This document shows positions 6,568 through 14,260 of a stretch of 45,126 bases of DNA, piece by piece. The stretch is taken from NCBI RefSeq assembly GCF_014287895.1, contig NZ_JACOPP010000024.1, positions 1-45,126 of the forward strand. Reading direction: 5' to 3'. This DNA is from Lawsonibacter hominis (lineage in GTDB: Bacteria > Bacillota > Clostridia > Oscillospirales > Oscillospiraceae). Both the position numbers and the translations under genes were made by a program. The notes under the pieces were generated by a model. It was not told the DNA's origin. It did not search any database and saw only the letters and a program-made list of their open reading frames with translations. The first letter of the stretch is position 1, and each line of letters starts with the position of its first letter.

Positions 6568-8027
6568 ACGTTCAGCCTCCTCAGGATCTGCTGGACCAGC
6601 TCCTCCAGGCCGGGCATGGCCACAGCCTGTTCCGGCCGTCCCGGCTGGTACGGCGCGCGATCCTGCCGCAGATCTTCCAGCTCCCGCACGCCCCAGGCCA
6701 CGCGCTTGATGTTGATCAGGTCCAGCGGCCCGATGTTGTTGGAGCTGGAGGAGCCGCCCACCGCGCCGCATCCCAGGGTCAGCGCCGGGAACAGGCAGGT
6801 GGTGGCGCCCACGCCGCCCAGGGACGCCGGGGTGTTCACCAGCACCCGGCTGGCGGGCACCTCCTGGGCAAAGCGCTTGACGGTGTCCTCGTCCTGGGCG
6901 TGGATGGCAAAGGTATGCCCCGCGCCCTCCCACTCCAGGATCTCCACGCAGCGGCGGAGCACCGCCTCTTCGTCGCTCTCCACGTAGTAGGCCAGGATCA
7001 GGCCCAGCTTCTCGTTGGAATAGGGATAGCCCCGGCCAACGCCCCGCTCCCGGGCCACCAGCACCCGCGCCGTGGGCGGCACCCGGTCCAGCCCCGCCAG
7101 CTTGGCCACCGTCTCCACCGATTTGCCTACGATGGCGGGGTTCATGGTGCCGTTGGAGCGCAGGATGAACCGGGAAAGCCGGCTGTGCTCCTCATCCGAG
7201 AGGAGATAGGCCCCCTGGGCCTTCAGCTCGGCGCTCACCGCCGCCTCCATCTCCCGGGTGACCACGATGGACTGCTCGCTGGCGCAGATGGTGCCGTTAT
7301 CGAAGGTCTTGGAATCCAGGATGCGTTTGACGGCCAGCCTCACGTCGGCGCTGCGGTGAATATAGGCCGGTCCATTGCCCGCGCCCACGCCGATGGCGGG
7401 CGTCCCGGAGGAGTAGGCCGCCTTGACCATGGCTCCGCCTCCGGTGGCCAGGATCAGACGGGTCGCGTCGTGGCGCATCAGCGCCTGGGTCGCCTCCAGG
7501 GTAGGATTTGTGATGCAGGCGATGGCTCCCGCCGGCGCGCCGGCGCTCTCCGCCGCCCGGCGCACCACGTTCACCGCCTCCAGGATGCAGCCCGCCGCGC
7601 TGGGGTGCGGGGAAAAGAGGATCGGATTGCCCGCCTTCAGGCAGATCATGGCCTTATAAATGACGGTGGAGGTGGGATTGGTGGAGGGCACCAACCCCGC
7701 CACGATCCCTACCGGTACGCCGATGTCGATGGTGCGTTTCTCCCGGTCCTCGGCCAGGATGCCGTGGGTGCGCTCGTCCTTGATGGCGTCGTAGAGGGTA
7801 AGGGCGGCAAAGCGGTTTTTGATCTCCTTGTCCGCCGGGATACCGAAGCCGGTCTCCTCCACCGCCAGCTCCGCCAGTCTGCGGGCTTGCTCCGCCGCCG
7901 ATGCGGAGATGGCCTTCGTTATTTTGTCCAGCTGTTCCTGGGTCATGCGTTCCAGGGCGCGCTGCGCCTGCCGGGCCTGTCCCAGCAGGTCCCGCACCTC
8001 CTGAATGGATTGCAGGTCCTTGTCCAA
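6564..8027 (-). CDS. eutE: EutE acylating acetaldehyde dehydrogenase
   Basis: 487 residues from a TTG start. CoA-acylating aldehyde dehydrogenase fold: GIVAGLVPSTNPTSTVIYKA, LATGGGAMVKAAYSSG, GVGAGNGPAYI, and the catalytic Cys near 248 in NGTICASEQS. It oxidises acetaldehyde plus CoA and NAD to acetyl-CoA. I place the start at TTG 8027 because AGGAGGG lies 7 bases upstream. A start at 8132 would add 35 residues of unrelated sequence. The N-terminus (DLQSIQEVRDLLGQARQA) is helical and may be a lumen-targeting region. The stop overlaps the next ATG. Confidence 0.95.
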   Translation of the reverse strand: MDKDLQSIQEVRDLLGQARQAQRALERMTQEQLDKITKAISASAAEQARRLAELAVEETGFGIPADKEIKNRFAALTLYDAIKDERTHGILAEDREKRTIDIGVPVGIVAGLVPSTNPTSTVIYKAMICLKAGNPILFSPHPSAAGCILEAVNVVRRAAESAGAPAGAIACITNPTLEATQALMRHDATRLILATGGGAMVKAAYSSGTPAIGVGAGNGPAYIHRSADVRLAVKRILDSKTFDNGTICASEQSIVVTREMEAAVSAELKAQGAYLLSDEEHSRLSRFILRSNGTMNPAIVGKSVETVAKLAGLDRVPPTARVLVARERGVGRGYPYSNEKLGLILAYYVESDEEAVLRRCVEILEWEGAGHTFAIHAQDEDTVKRFAQEVPASRVLVNTPASLGGVGATTCLFPALTLGCGAVGGSSSSNNIGPLDLINIKRVAWGVRELEDLRQDRAPYQPGRPEQAVAMPGLEELVQQILRRLNV

Positions 8028-8142
8028 ATCGTTCCCTCCTTGGGCTTGCAGAGACGGCTTGCCGCCTTTGCAGACATTTGCGGAATCGATGCCAGCCGCG
8101 GCGGCCCCCTCAAAGCGCGGAGGGGGGCGCACCGCAGGTGCA

Positions 8143-8203
8143 CGTCCGGAGGGAAGCGCTCTCCCCCGGACGGCGCGTCGCGTTTGCGCCGAAAAGCGAC
8201 GCG
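8143..8203 (-). repeat. two adjacent GC-rich hairpins between eutL and eutE
   Basis: Two inverted repeats back to back: 8143-8172 (CGTCCGG/CCGGACG outer stem with inner GGGA/TCCC) and 8174-8203 (CGCGTCGC/GCGACGCG, 8 bp). The second begins right at the eutL stop codon. Neither has a U-run in the direction of transcription, so they look like mRNA processing or stability structures rather than terminators. Confidence 0.6.
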
Positions 8204-8204
8204 T

Positions 8205-8858
8205 CTAAACCTCACGCGGCCGGGCCGCCACGGCCTTGACCGCCTCGGCGAACGCAGCGGCGGCCGCGTTGCAGGCGGACTGGGTGCCGGTCAGCAGACC
8301 GCCGCCGAAGTTGGTCTCGCTGGGCGGCTCAAAAAGGGCTACCAGCTCCACGTCGGAAGCCTTGAGCGCTTCATCCAGGCCCACCACCGCCTCCAGCGGG
8401 GGCGCGATCAGGTAGGCCAGGGCCTCGCCCTCCTTTACCCCCGCCGTTTTGGACAAATAACTGCCTGTCCGGGAGACGGTATGGGCGAAGTAGACGATGG
8501 AGTCGTCCTCGTTGGCGGAGACAAAGCCCACGCCGCTCTCCATAAAGTCCACGCAGGATCTCAGCCCGCTCTGGACCTCCGCCGGGTTGGGCCCCGCCAG
8601 AATGCCGATGACCTCTCCCGCCAGCTTGGTGGAAGCATTGGCCGCTCCGGCATAGAGGGAGCGGCCGTAGACCACCTCCACAGCGGCGGCCTTGGTGGCC
8701 TCGTCCAGGGCGCAGTAGGTCACATCGTCGCTGTCGGCGGTAAGGATGCCGATGGAGCGGTATTCCTGGGGCAGGCCCAGCTTCTGGGCCAGCGTCTCGC
8801 TGACGTTTGCAATGGTATGGGTGGCCAATACCTTGGCCGGGATCCGGTCGCCTGTCAT
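8205..8858 (-). CDS. eutL: EutL trimeric shell protein (BMC-T)
   Basis: 217 residues with two fused BMC domains, the EutL pattern: KVLATHTIANVSETLAQKLG, SIGILTADSDDVTYCALDEA, and in the second half EALAYLIAPPLEAVVGLDEA and GGGLLTGTQSACNAAAAAF. Forms pseudohexameric trimers with a gated pore, thought to pass ethanolamine or larger cofactors. GAGGTGAT precedes ATG 8858; only 4 bases separate it from eutC. Confidence 0.95.
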   Translation of the reverse strand: MTGDRIPAKVLATHTIANVSETLAQKLGLPQEYRSIGILTADSDDVTYCALDEATKAAAVEVVYGRSLYAGAANASTKLAGEVIGILAGPNPAEVQSGLRSCVDFMESGVGFVSANEDDSIVYFAHTVSRTGSYLSKTAGVKEGEALAYLIAPPLEAVVGLDEALKASDVELVALFEPPSETNFGGGLLTGTQSACNAAAAAFAEAVKAVAARPREV

Positions 8859-8862
8859 AACA

Positions 8863-9747
8863 TCACCTCAAATCAATGCCGGAGGCTTTCTTCTCCAGCA
8901 TCCTGTGAATCAATTCCGCAATGTGGGCCCCGGCCTCCACCGCGGTGGTGCCCTGCCGGTGGATGTTGGATACCACGGTGCGCTTGGACTCGGGTATGCC
9001 GATGTGGGGCTGATAGGTCACGTAGGCGGACATGGATTCCGCCGTCACCAGACCGGGCCGTTCTCCGACCAGCATGCACACCACCTCCGCCCCCGTCAGA
9101 TCTCCGATGTGATCGCAGGCCCCCACCCGGCAGTACTTGACAAAGAGCACCGGCCCGGGCGGAATGCCATAGGCCTCCAGGCCCGCCCGGATGGCCTGCA
9201 TGCAGTCGGCGGCGTTGGCCTCAATGGCGGCGGAGCTCAAACCGTCCCCCACCACCAGGGCCACCTTGGGGCTGCGTCCAAAGGTCTTTTGGATGATGGC
9301 CTGATTCTGCTCGTCGAACCGGCGGCCCCGGTCGGGGCGGGTCAGATATTCGTCCTTGTCGGCGCACAGCGTCTGGGTAAACACCCAGCCGTTTTGGTCC
9401 ACAAAGGCCTCGTCCACGTGGGAAAACACGGAATCCTGCGCGGCCGCATGGTCTGCGCGCATGCGCAGCATGGTGATGGTCTTGTACCGGGCGCCCGCCC
9501 GGCCTACCCCCAGGCGGGCGGGGGTCTTCCGCTTCAGGTCCAGAAATGCCGGGCCGTTGCGGGGGTCCTTGACCAGATACTGCCGCCGCAGATCGATCTC
9601 GGAGATGTCGTCCAGACAGCCGTCTCCGGCGGTGCTCTCCCGTTCCATGGGGTGGTAGTCCGCTCCCTTCACCTGGGGCGTGGGCGCCTGGCCCGCCAGC
9701 TCCACGATCATGCGCTCCACCAGGGCGCGTACCTCTTTTTCGTTCAT
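8863..9747 (-). CDS. eutC: EutC, small subunit of ethanolamine ammonia-lyase
   Basis: 294 residues; KTPARLGVGRAGARYKT, VVGDGLSSAAIEANA, FVKYCRVGACDHIGDLTGAE and LVGERPGLVTAESMSAY are EutC hallmarks and form part of the B12-binding site. With EutB it splits ethanolamine to acetaldehyde and ammonia. The first 18 residues (EKEVRALVERMIVELAG) form an amphipathic helix like the known EutC shell-targeting sequence. ATG 9747 follows GGAG; the frame is open for 66 more codons upstream but those do not resemble the family. Confidence 0.95.
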   Translation of the reverse strand: MNEKEVRALVERMIVELAGQAPTPQVKGADYHPMERESTAGDGCLDDISEIDLRRQYLVKDPRNGPAFLDLKRKTPARLGVGRAGARYKTITMLRMRADHAAAQDSVFSHVDEAFVDQNGWVFTQTLCADKDEYLTRPDRGRRFDEQNQAIIQKTFGRSPKVALVVGDGLSSAAIEANAADCMQAIRAGLEAYGIPPGPVLFVKYCRVGACDHIGDLTGAEVVCMLVGERPGLVTAESMSAYVTYQPHIGIPESKRTVVSNIHRQGTTAVEAGAHIAELIHRMLEKKASGIDLR

Positions 9748-10047
9748 ATCGATTGCTCCTTCGCCTCGCAGAGTTCTGTCGTCCGCAGACGACGGAATAA
9801 AATCAGGATCCGCCCGTTCCGGGAGACATCGGGTTCCCCCGGGACGGACGCTTCCCATGAAATTTTTGCCGACCGCTTCGTGCAGCTTCCTCGAACCGGC
9901 GGCAAAGCCGCTTTTTCCACTGCCTCGCTTGCCCCTTCGGGGCAATTCGCCTTCTGTGCGCCGCAGAATATACCGCTCGGCCCGTACGGGACGGCTTCGC
10001 CGCTTTTTTGCCCGCCCGGCCGGAGAGGCCCTCGCCCGCCGGCCGCG
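9748..10047 (-). other. 300-base hairpin-rich gap between eutB and eutC
   Basis: No convincing gene. Several short inverted repeats are visible on the plus strand: GTCGTC-CGCA-GACGAC near 9779-9794, CGGCGGCAAAGCCGC followed by TTTTT near 9898-9916, TTGCCCC-TTC-GGGGCAA near 9929-9945, CCCGTACGGG near 9980-9990, and CGGCTTCGCCG followed by T6 near 9992-10008. The T-runs face the plus strand, opposite to eut transcription, so they are not eut terminators. Confidence 0.5.
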
Positions 10048-11412
10048 TCAGGCCAGTAAAATCGACGCGTCCCCCGCCAGGGCCGTGAGCTTGTTGTCCT
10101 CCACAAAGCCCATCTGCTCCAGCCAGCGCTGGAAGGGCTTGATGGCGGTCAGCCCGAACATTTCCCGCAGGGCCGCCGTCTCATGGAACCCGGTGGTCTG
10201 GTAGTTGAGCATGACGTCGTCCCCGTGAGGGATGCCCATAAAATAGTTGCACCCGGCGGTGGTCAGCAGGACGGCCAGGTCCTCGATGTCGCTCTGATCG
10301 GCCTTCATGTGGTTGGTATAGCAGGCGTCGCACCCCATGGGGATGCCGGTGAGCTTGCCCATGAAGTGATCCTCCAGCCCCGCCCGGATGACCTGCTTGG
10401 AGTTGTAAAGATACTCCGGGCCGATAAAGCCCACCACCGTGTTGACCAAATAGGGCTGAAAGCGCTTGGCAAAACCGTAGCACCGTGCCTCCATAACCAC
10501 CTGGTCGGCCCCATGGTGGGCCTCGGAGGAGAGCTCCGAGCCCTGCCCGGTTTCGAAATACATCACATTGGGCCCCTCGGCATTGCCCTGGCGCAGCGCC
10601 AGCTGGCGTGCCTCCTCGATCAGCTTGCCGTCCAGGCCGAAGGCCTCGTTTCCCTTCTGGGAGCCGGCGATGGACTGAAAGATCAGATCGCAGGGCGCCC
10701 CCTGGCGTACCGCCTCCATCTGGGTGGTCACGTGGGCCAGTACGCAGATCTGCGTGGGAATGGCCCAGCGGTTGCGGATCTCATGGAAGCGGTCCAGCAC
10801 ACGGCGCACGCTCTCCACACTGTCGTCTACCGGATTCAGTCCCAGCACCGCGTCCCCCGCGCCGTAGGTCAGCCCCTCCAGCAGGCTTGCCATGATGCCG
10901 TCCGGGTCGTCGGTGGGATGGTTGGGCTGAAGGCGGCAGGACAGCGTGCCCGGCTCCCCGATGGTCGTGTTGCAGTGGGCGGTGACGGTGATCTTCCTGG
11001 CCGCGTAAATCAGGTCCATATTGCTCATAAGCTTGGCTGCCGCCGCGATCATCTCGGCGGTAAGCCCCCGGCTGAGACGCCGGATGGCGGCGGAGTCGTT
11101 GTGCTCGTCCAGCAGCCACTCCCGCAGCTCGGCCACTGTCCAGTTCTTGATTTCGTCATAGATCGTTTCGTTCACGTCGTCCTGGATGATACGGGTGACC
11201 TCGTCCTCCTCATAGGGGACGGCGGGATGGTTGCGCAGGTCGGCCAGGGTCAGGTTCGCCACCACCACCTTGGCCGCCACCCGTTCTTCGGCGCTCTCGG
11301 CGGCGATGCCCGCCAGGGAATCCCCCGACTTGACCTCGTTCGCCTTGGCCAAGACGTCCTTGACCGACTGAAACTGGTACACATGGCCCAGCAGCTTTGT
11401 TTTGAGTATCAA
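10048..11412 (-). CDS. eutB: EutB, large subunit of ethanolamine ammonia-lyase
   Basis: 454 residues, full length. Recognisable stretches: KLLGHVYQFQSVKDVLAKAN, ITVTAHCNTTIGEPGTLSCR, YGAGDAVLGLNPVDDSVESV, YFETGQGSELSSEAHHGADQ, GCDACYTNHMKADQ and FMGIPHGDDVMLNYQTT. It is the catalytic TIM-barrel subunit that binds ethanolamine and adenosylcobalamin. TTG 11412 aligns with the family N-terminus (ILKTKLLG) and has GGGAG upstream. It follows eutA by 35 bases. Confidence 0.97.
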   Translation of the reverse strand: MILKTKLLGHVYQFQSVKDVLAKANEVKSGDSLAGIAAESAEERVAAKVVVANLTLADLRNHPAVPYEEDEVTRIIQDDVNETIYDEIKNWTVAELREWLLDEHNDSAAIRRLSRGLTAEMIAAAAKLMSNMDLIYAARKITVTAHCNTTIGEPGTLSCRLQPNHPTDDPDGIMASLLEGLTYGAGDAVLGLNPVDDSVESVRRVLDRFHEIRNRWAIPTQICVLAHVTTQMEAVRQGAPCDLIFQSIAGSQKGNEAFGLDGKLIEEARQLALRQGNAEGPNVMYFETGQGSELSSEAHHGADQVVMEARCYGFAKRFQPYLVNTVVGFIGPEYLYNSKQVIRAGLEDHFMGKLTGIPMGCDACYTNHMKADQSDIEDLAVLLTTAGCNYFMGIPHGDDVMLNYQTTGFHETAALREMFGLTAIKPFQRWLEQMGFVEDNKLTALAGDASILLA

Positions 11413-11447
11413 AAAAATCCGCTCCCTTGCAGCGGGGCATCCCCGCC

Positions 11448-12869
11448 CTACTTGTTGAATACCAACGTCTTAATGATCACCGGCAATACAGCTCCATTGG
11501 CGACGGGCGCGCCGATGTCGATGTAGTCGCCGTTGTCCACCCCCACGCCGTCCAGGCACAAAACAGGTCCCTCCAGCAGGGGCGCCATGGTCTGGCCCAG
11601 CACCTTGGCCATGTCCCGCTCTACCACGACCACGCTTGCAAACCCCGCCCGCCGCAGGGGCTCCAGCCCCCGTGCCAAGCCCTGGGCCAGCTCCCGCACA
11701 CGGGAATAGCTGGGGTTTTCCTCTCCCCGCAGGCCCAGGGCCAACTGGCTCAGGCCGCCCTCATCGGCAAACCAGCGCAGCTTGGCCCCGATGGCCTGCT
11801 CCAGCGCCTGGGCCGATCCCCGTTCCTCCGCCTCGGTAAGCTTCAGGATGGGCAGGTTTTTCAGCGGGAACACCGCGTTCCGATAGAAGATGGTCGAGCC
11901 GGAGAGCTCCGTGGAGTGGCTGCCCGCCCCCACTACCGTGGCCCGGATGGTCTCGGTGCCGGCGCGCAGCTGTGCCCCGCGGAACCGGGGCGACTCCCGG
12001 ATGGCCCGGCCCAGCAGCACGCCGATATCGCCATAGGCGCGCCAGTCCCCTTGGGGCGTGTAGATGCAGTCGGCCACCCCACCGGAGAAGGAGCACACCG
12101 GCGGCCGGTCCGGCGGCTCCCACCGGGTCCCCTCGGTCAAAAGGGCGTCCAGCTTATCCCGGCCCGGCCGCAGTCCCGCCGCCTGTTCCAGCGCCTGAGT
12201 CAAAAACTCCACCACCGGCGCCAGCGCTTCGGGGTGTGCCCGTTCCCCTGCCGCGGGGGGCGGGCACACTCCCGTCCTCCGCAGCACTGGGGAGACATAG
12301 GTGACCAGCCCCGTCTCCCGCTCCAGCTTGATCAGCCGTCCGCCCACATCCAGGCATCCGGTGCGCACCAGCTCCCCATGGGAGTAAAGCGCCAGGTTGG
12401 AGGTGCCGCCCCCGATATCGAAGTTGAGCACATCGGTATGGTGCTCCCGGGCGTAGGCGTCCGCGCCCGCGCCCCGGGCGGCCAGGATGCTCTCCAGGTC
12501 CGGCCCGGCGGTGGCCACCACAAAGTCTCCGGCAAAGGCCGACAGGGCGCCGAGCACTTCCCACGCGTTTTCCTTCCGGGCGGTCTCCCCGGTGATGATG
12601 ACCGCGCCGGTGCCGATCTGGCGCTTGTCAAAGCCGGACTTCCGGTACTCCTCTTCCACAATGCGCCGTACCCCGTCGGCGTCGATCACGGTCTCCGATT
12701 TCAGGGGCGTAAAGTGGATGTCGCTGCGGTAGAGCACCTCCCGCTCCGCGATGGCTACCCGCGGCACGGAAAAGGGATTGGCCCGGTTTTCCAGGACCAG
12801 CCGCGAGATGACCAGCTGCGTGGTGGAGGTGCCGATATCAATGCCGACCGATAAAAGCTGCTCACTCAT
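11448..12869 (-). CDS. eutA: EutA reactivating factor for ethanolamine ammonia-lyase
   Basis: 473 residues of the actin-like ATPase type: LLSVGIDIGTSTTQLVISRL at the N-terminus (phosphate-1 motif), VLNFDIGGGTSNLALYSHGE in the middle (phosphate-2), and a C-terminal VLCLDGVGVDNGDYIDIGAP segment. It releases damaged cobalamin from EutBC using ATP. ATG 12869 follows GGAGGTG. The gene is 110 bases after eutG, with GC-rich sequence that contains no gene. Confidence 0.95.
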   Translation of the reverse strand: MSEQLLSVGIDIGTSTTQLVISRLVLENRANPFSVPRVAIAEREVLYRSDIHFTPLKSETVIDADGVRRIVEEEYRKSGFDKRQIGTGAVIITGETARKENAWEVLGALSAFAGDFVVATAGPDLESILAARGAGADAYAREHHTDVLNFDIGGGTSNLALYSHGELVRTGCLDVGGRLIKLERETGLVTYVSPVLRRTGVCPPPAAGERAHPEALAPVVEFLTQALEQAAGLRPGRDKLDALLTEGTRWEPPDRPPVCSFSGGVADCIYTPQGDWRAYGDIGVLLGRAIRESPRFRGAQLRAGTETIRATVVGAGSHSTELSGSTIFYRNAVFPLKNLPILKLTEAEERGSAQALEQAIGAKLRWFADEGGLSQLALGLRGEENPSYSRVRELAQGLARGLEPLRRAGFASVVVVERDMAKVLGQTMAPLLEGPVLCLDGVGVDNGDYIDIGAPVANGAVLPVIIKTLVFNK

Positions 12870-12979
12870 CCGGGCACCTCCGCCGCCGCCGCGGCCCCGC
12901 AGGCCCGGTCAGGCTCCGCCGGCCCGGTGGAGGCGGGGCTCCGCCGGCAATGCCTGCCGGGAAACACTGCCCCGCCATG

Positions 12980-14071
12980 CTATACCAGCTCCTTCAGGAT
13001 CGCCTTCACGTCCAGCACCGAGACGCTTCTGGGGTTTGTGGGGGTACAAAGGTCGGCCAGGGCGGCCTCGGCCAGCGCGTCCATGTCTCCCCGGAGCTGC
13101 CCCGCCTCCACGCCGCAGGCGCTCAGCCGGTCGGGCAGCTTCAGGGCGGCGCGCAGCCGGTTGAGTGCCGCGGCCAGCGCCCGGGGGTTCTGGGCCAGGC
13201 CGCAGCGCCCGGCCAGCCGGGCATACCGCCGGGCGGCTCCGGCGTCCGCCGCGTTGAACTGGATGACGTGAGGCAGCAGCAGCGCGTTGAGCCGCCCATG
13301 GGGCACATGGTAGCGCCCGCCCAGGCTGTGCGCCAGACCGTGGCAAAGGCCCAGCCCGGCGGCGTTGAACGCCATCCCCGCCATGCAGGAGGCCAGCAGC
13401 ATGTTCTCCTTGGCCCGGCTCTCCCCCGCCGTCTCATAAGCCGGCTTCAGGTGTTCATAGGCCAGTGAGAAGGCCTGCTCCGCCAGCGCGTCGGAGAAGG
13501 GGCTGGCCTGTTTCGCCACGTAGGCCTCGGCGGCGTGGGTGAGCACATCCATCCCCGTGTCCGCCGTGACGGCGGGAGGCACGCCGGCCAGCAGCGAGGC
13601 GTCCAATACCGCCGCGTCCGGCAGCAGGGCATCGTCCACCAGGGGATACTTGACCCCCCGCTCCGTATCGGTGAGCACCGCGAAGGAGGTCACCTCCGAT
13701 CCGGTCCCCGCCGTGGTGGGCACCGCGTAAAAAAGAGGAGCCAGCCCCGCCTCCAGCTTTTTCCCGAACTCCACCATGGCTTTGGCGCAGTCCATGGGCG
13801 AGCCGCCGCCGAAGGCCACCACCGCCTCCGGCCGGAAGTCCGCCAGCGCCCGGGCCCCCCGCGCCACCAGGGCCAAAGAGGGATCGGGAACCACCTCGGT
13901 GAACCGTTCCACCGTGCAGCCGGTCAGGCGGGCGGTCACCCGGTCCAGCAGTCCGGAGCTGGATAAGAACGCGTCCGTGATGACCATCACCCGCTTTCCC
14001 GCCAGCGCATCCAGCGCCGCCAGCGCGTCCGGGCCAAAATAGATCGTCGGTTTCAGTTGAAATCGTTCCAT
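12980..14071 (-). CDS. eutG: EutG-like iron-containing alcohol dehydrogenase
   Basis: 363 residues of the group III metal-dependent alcohol dehydrogenase family: FGGGSPMDCAKAM (NAD-binding glycine region), PTTAGTGSEVTSFAV, TADTGMDVLTHAAEAYVA, and the metal-binding LCHGLAHSLGGRYHVPHG. In eut operons this enzyme reduces acetaldehyde to ethanol and regenerates NAD inside the shell. It appears to be the first gene of the operon in this window, lying just after a strong terminator. AGGGGAAA precedes ATG 14071. Confidence 0.88.
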   Translation of the reverse strand: MERFQLKPTIYFGPDALAALDALAGKRVMVITDAFLSSSGLLDRVTARLTGCTVERFTEVVPDPSLALVARGARALADFRPEAVVAFGGGSPMDCAKAMVEFGKKLEAGLAPLFYAVPTTAGTGSEVTSFAVLTDTERGVKYPLVDDALLPDAAVLDASLLAGVPPAVTADTGMDVLTHAAEAYVAKQASPFSDALAEQAFSLAYEHLKPAYETAGESRAKENMLLASCMAGMAFNAAGLGLCHGLAHSLGGRYHVPHGRLNALLLPHVIQFNAADAGAARRYARLAGRCGLAQNPRALAAALNRLRAALKLPDRLSACGVEAGQLRGDMDALAEAALADLCTPTNPRSVSVLDVKAILKELV

Positions 14072-14153
14072 GCCGTTTCCCCTGCTTCTTCCTTGATGGG
14101 GTTAGTATGGCAGAGAATGAAATGATTATGCAGCATGACTTGCCCGGACCAGC

Positions 14154-14206
14154 TGCAAAAAGCCGCCGGGAACTCCGTGAGTCGGAGTTCCCGGCGGCTT
14201 TTTGCA
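14154..14206. terminator. very strong bidirectional terminator
   Basis: A perfect inverted repeat with 24-base arms (14154-14177 and 14183-14206) around the 5-base loop TGAGT. Arms run TGCAAAAAGCCGCCGGGAAC... with A5 on one side and T5 on the other, so it terminates in both directions. It ends transcription of the beta-CASP gene and separates it from eutG, implying that eutG has its own promoter in 14072-14153. No clear promoter could be picked there. Confidence 0.92.
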
Positions 14207-14260
14207 CGTTTGGGGTTGGTGTGGCGGCTTTGCAGCACGCTTATGCGGCCTGCTTCCGCC

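Noticed and set aside
8028..8132. Longer eutE start at 8132
   Set aside because: The extra 35 residues do not look like the family, and TTG 8027 has a well-spaced AGGAGGG.
9748..9945. 66-codon in-frame extension upstream of eutC
   Set aside because: The ATG at 9747 has a ribosome binding site and matches the family N-terminus including the targeting helix. The extension is hairpin-rich intergenic sequence.
9779..10008. Cluster of short hairpins as a CRISPR array
   Set aside because: The repeats differ from each other in sequence and spacing and there is no cas gene in the window.
14072..14153. Promoter of the eut operon
   Set aside because: CATAAT and CATACT are present on the minus strand but no suitable -35 or -24/-12 pair fits, so no site is called.
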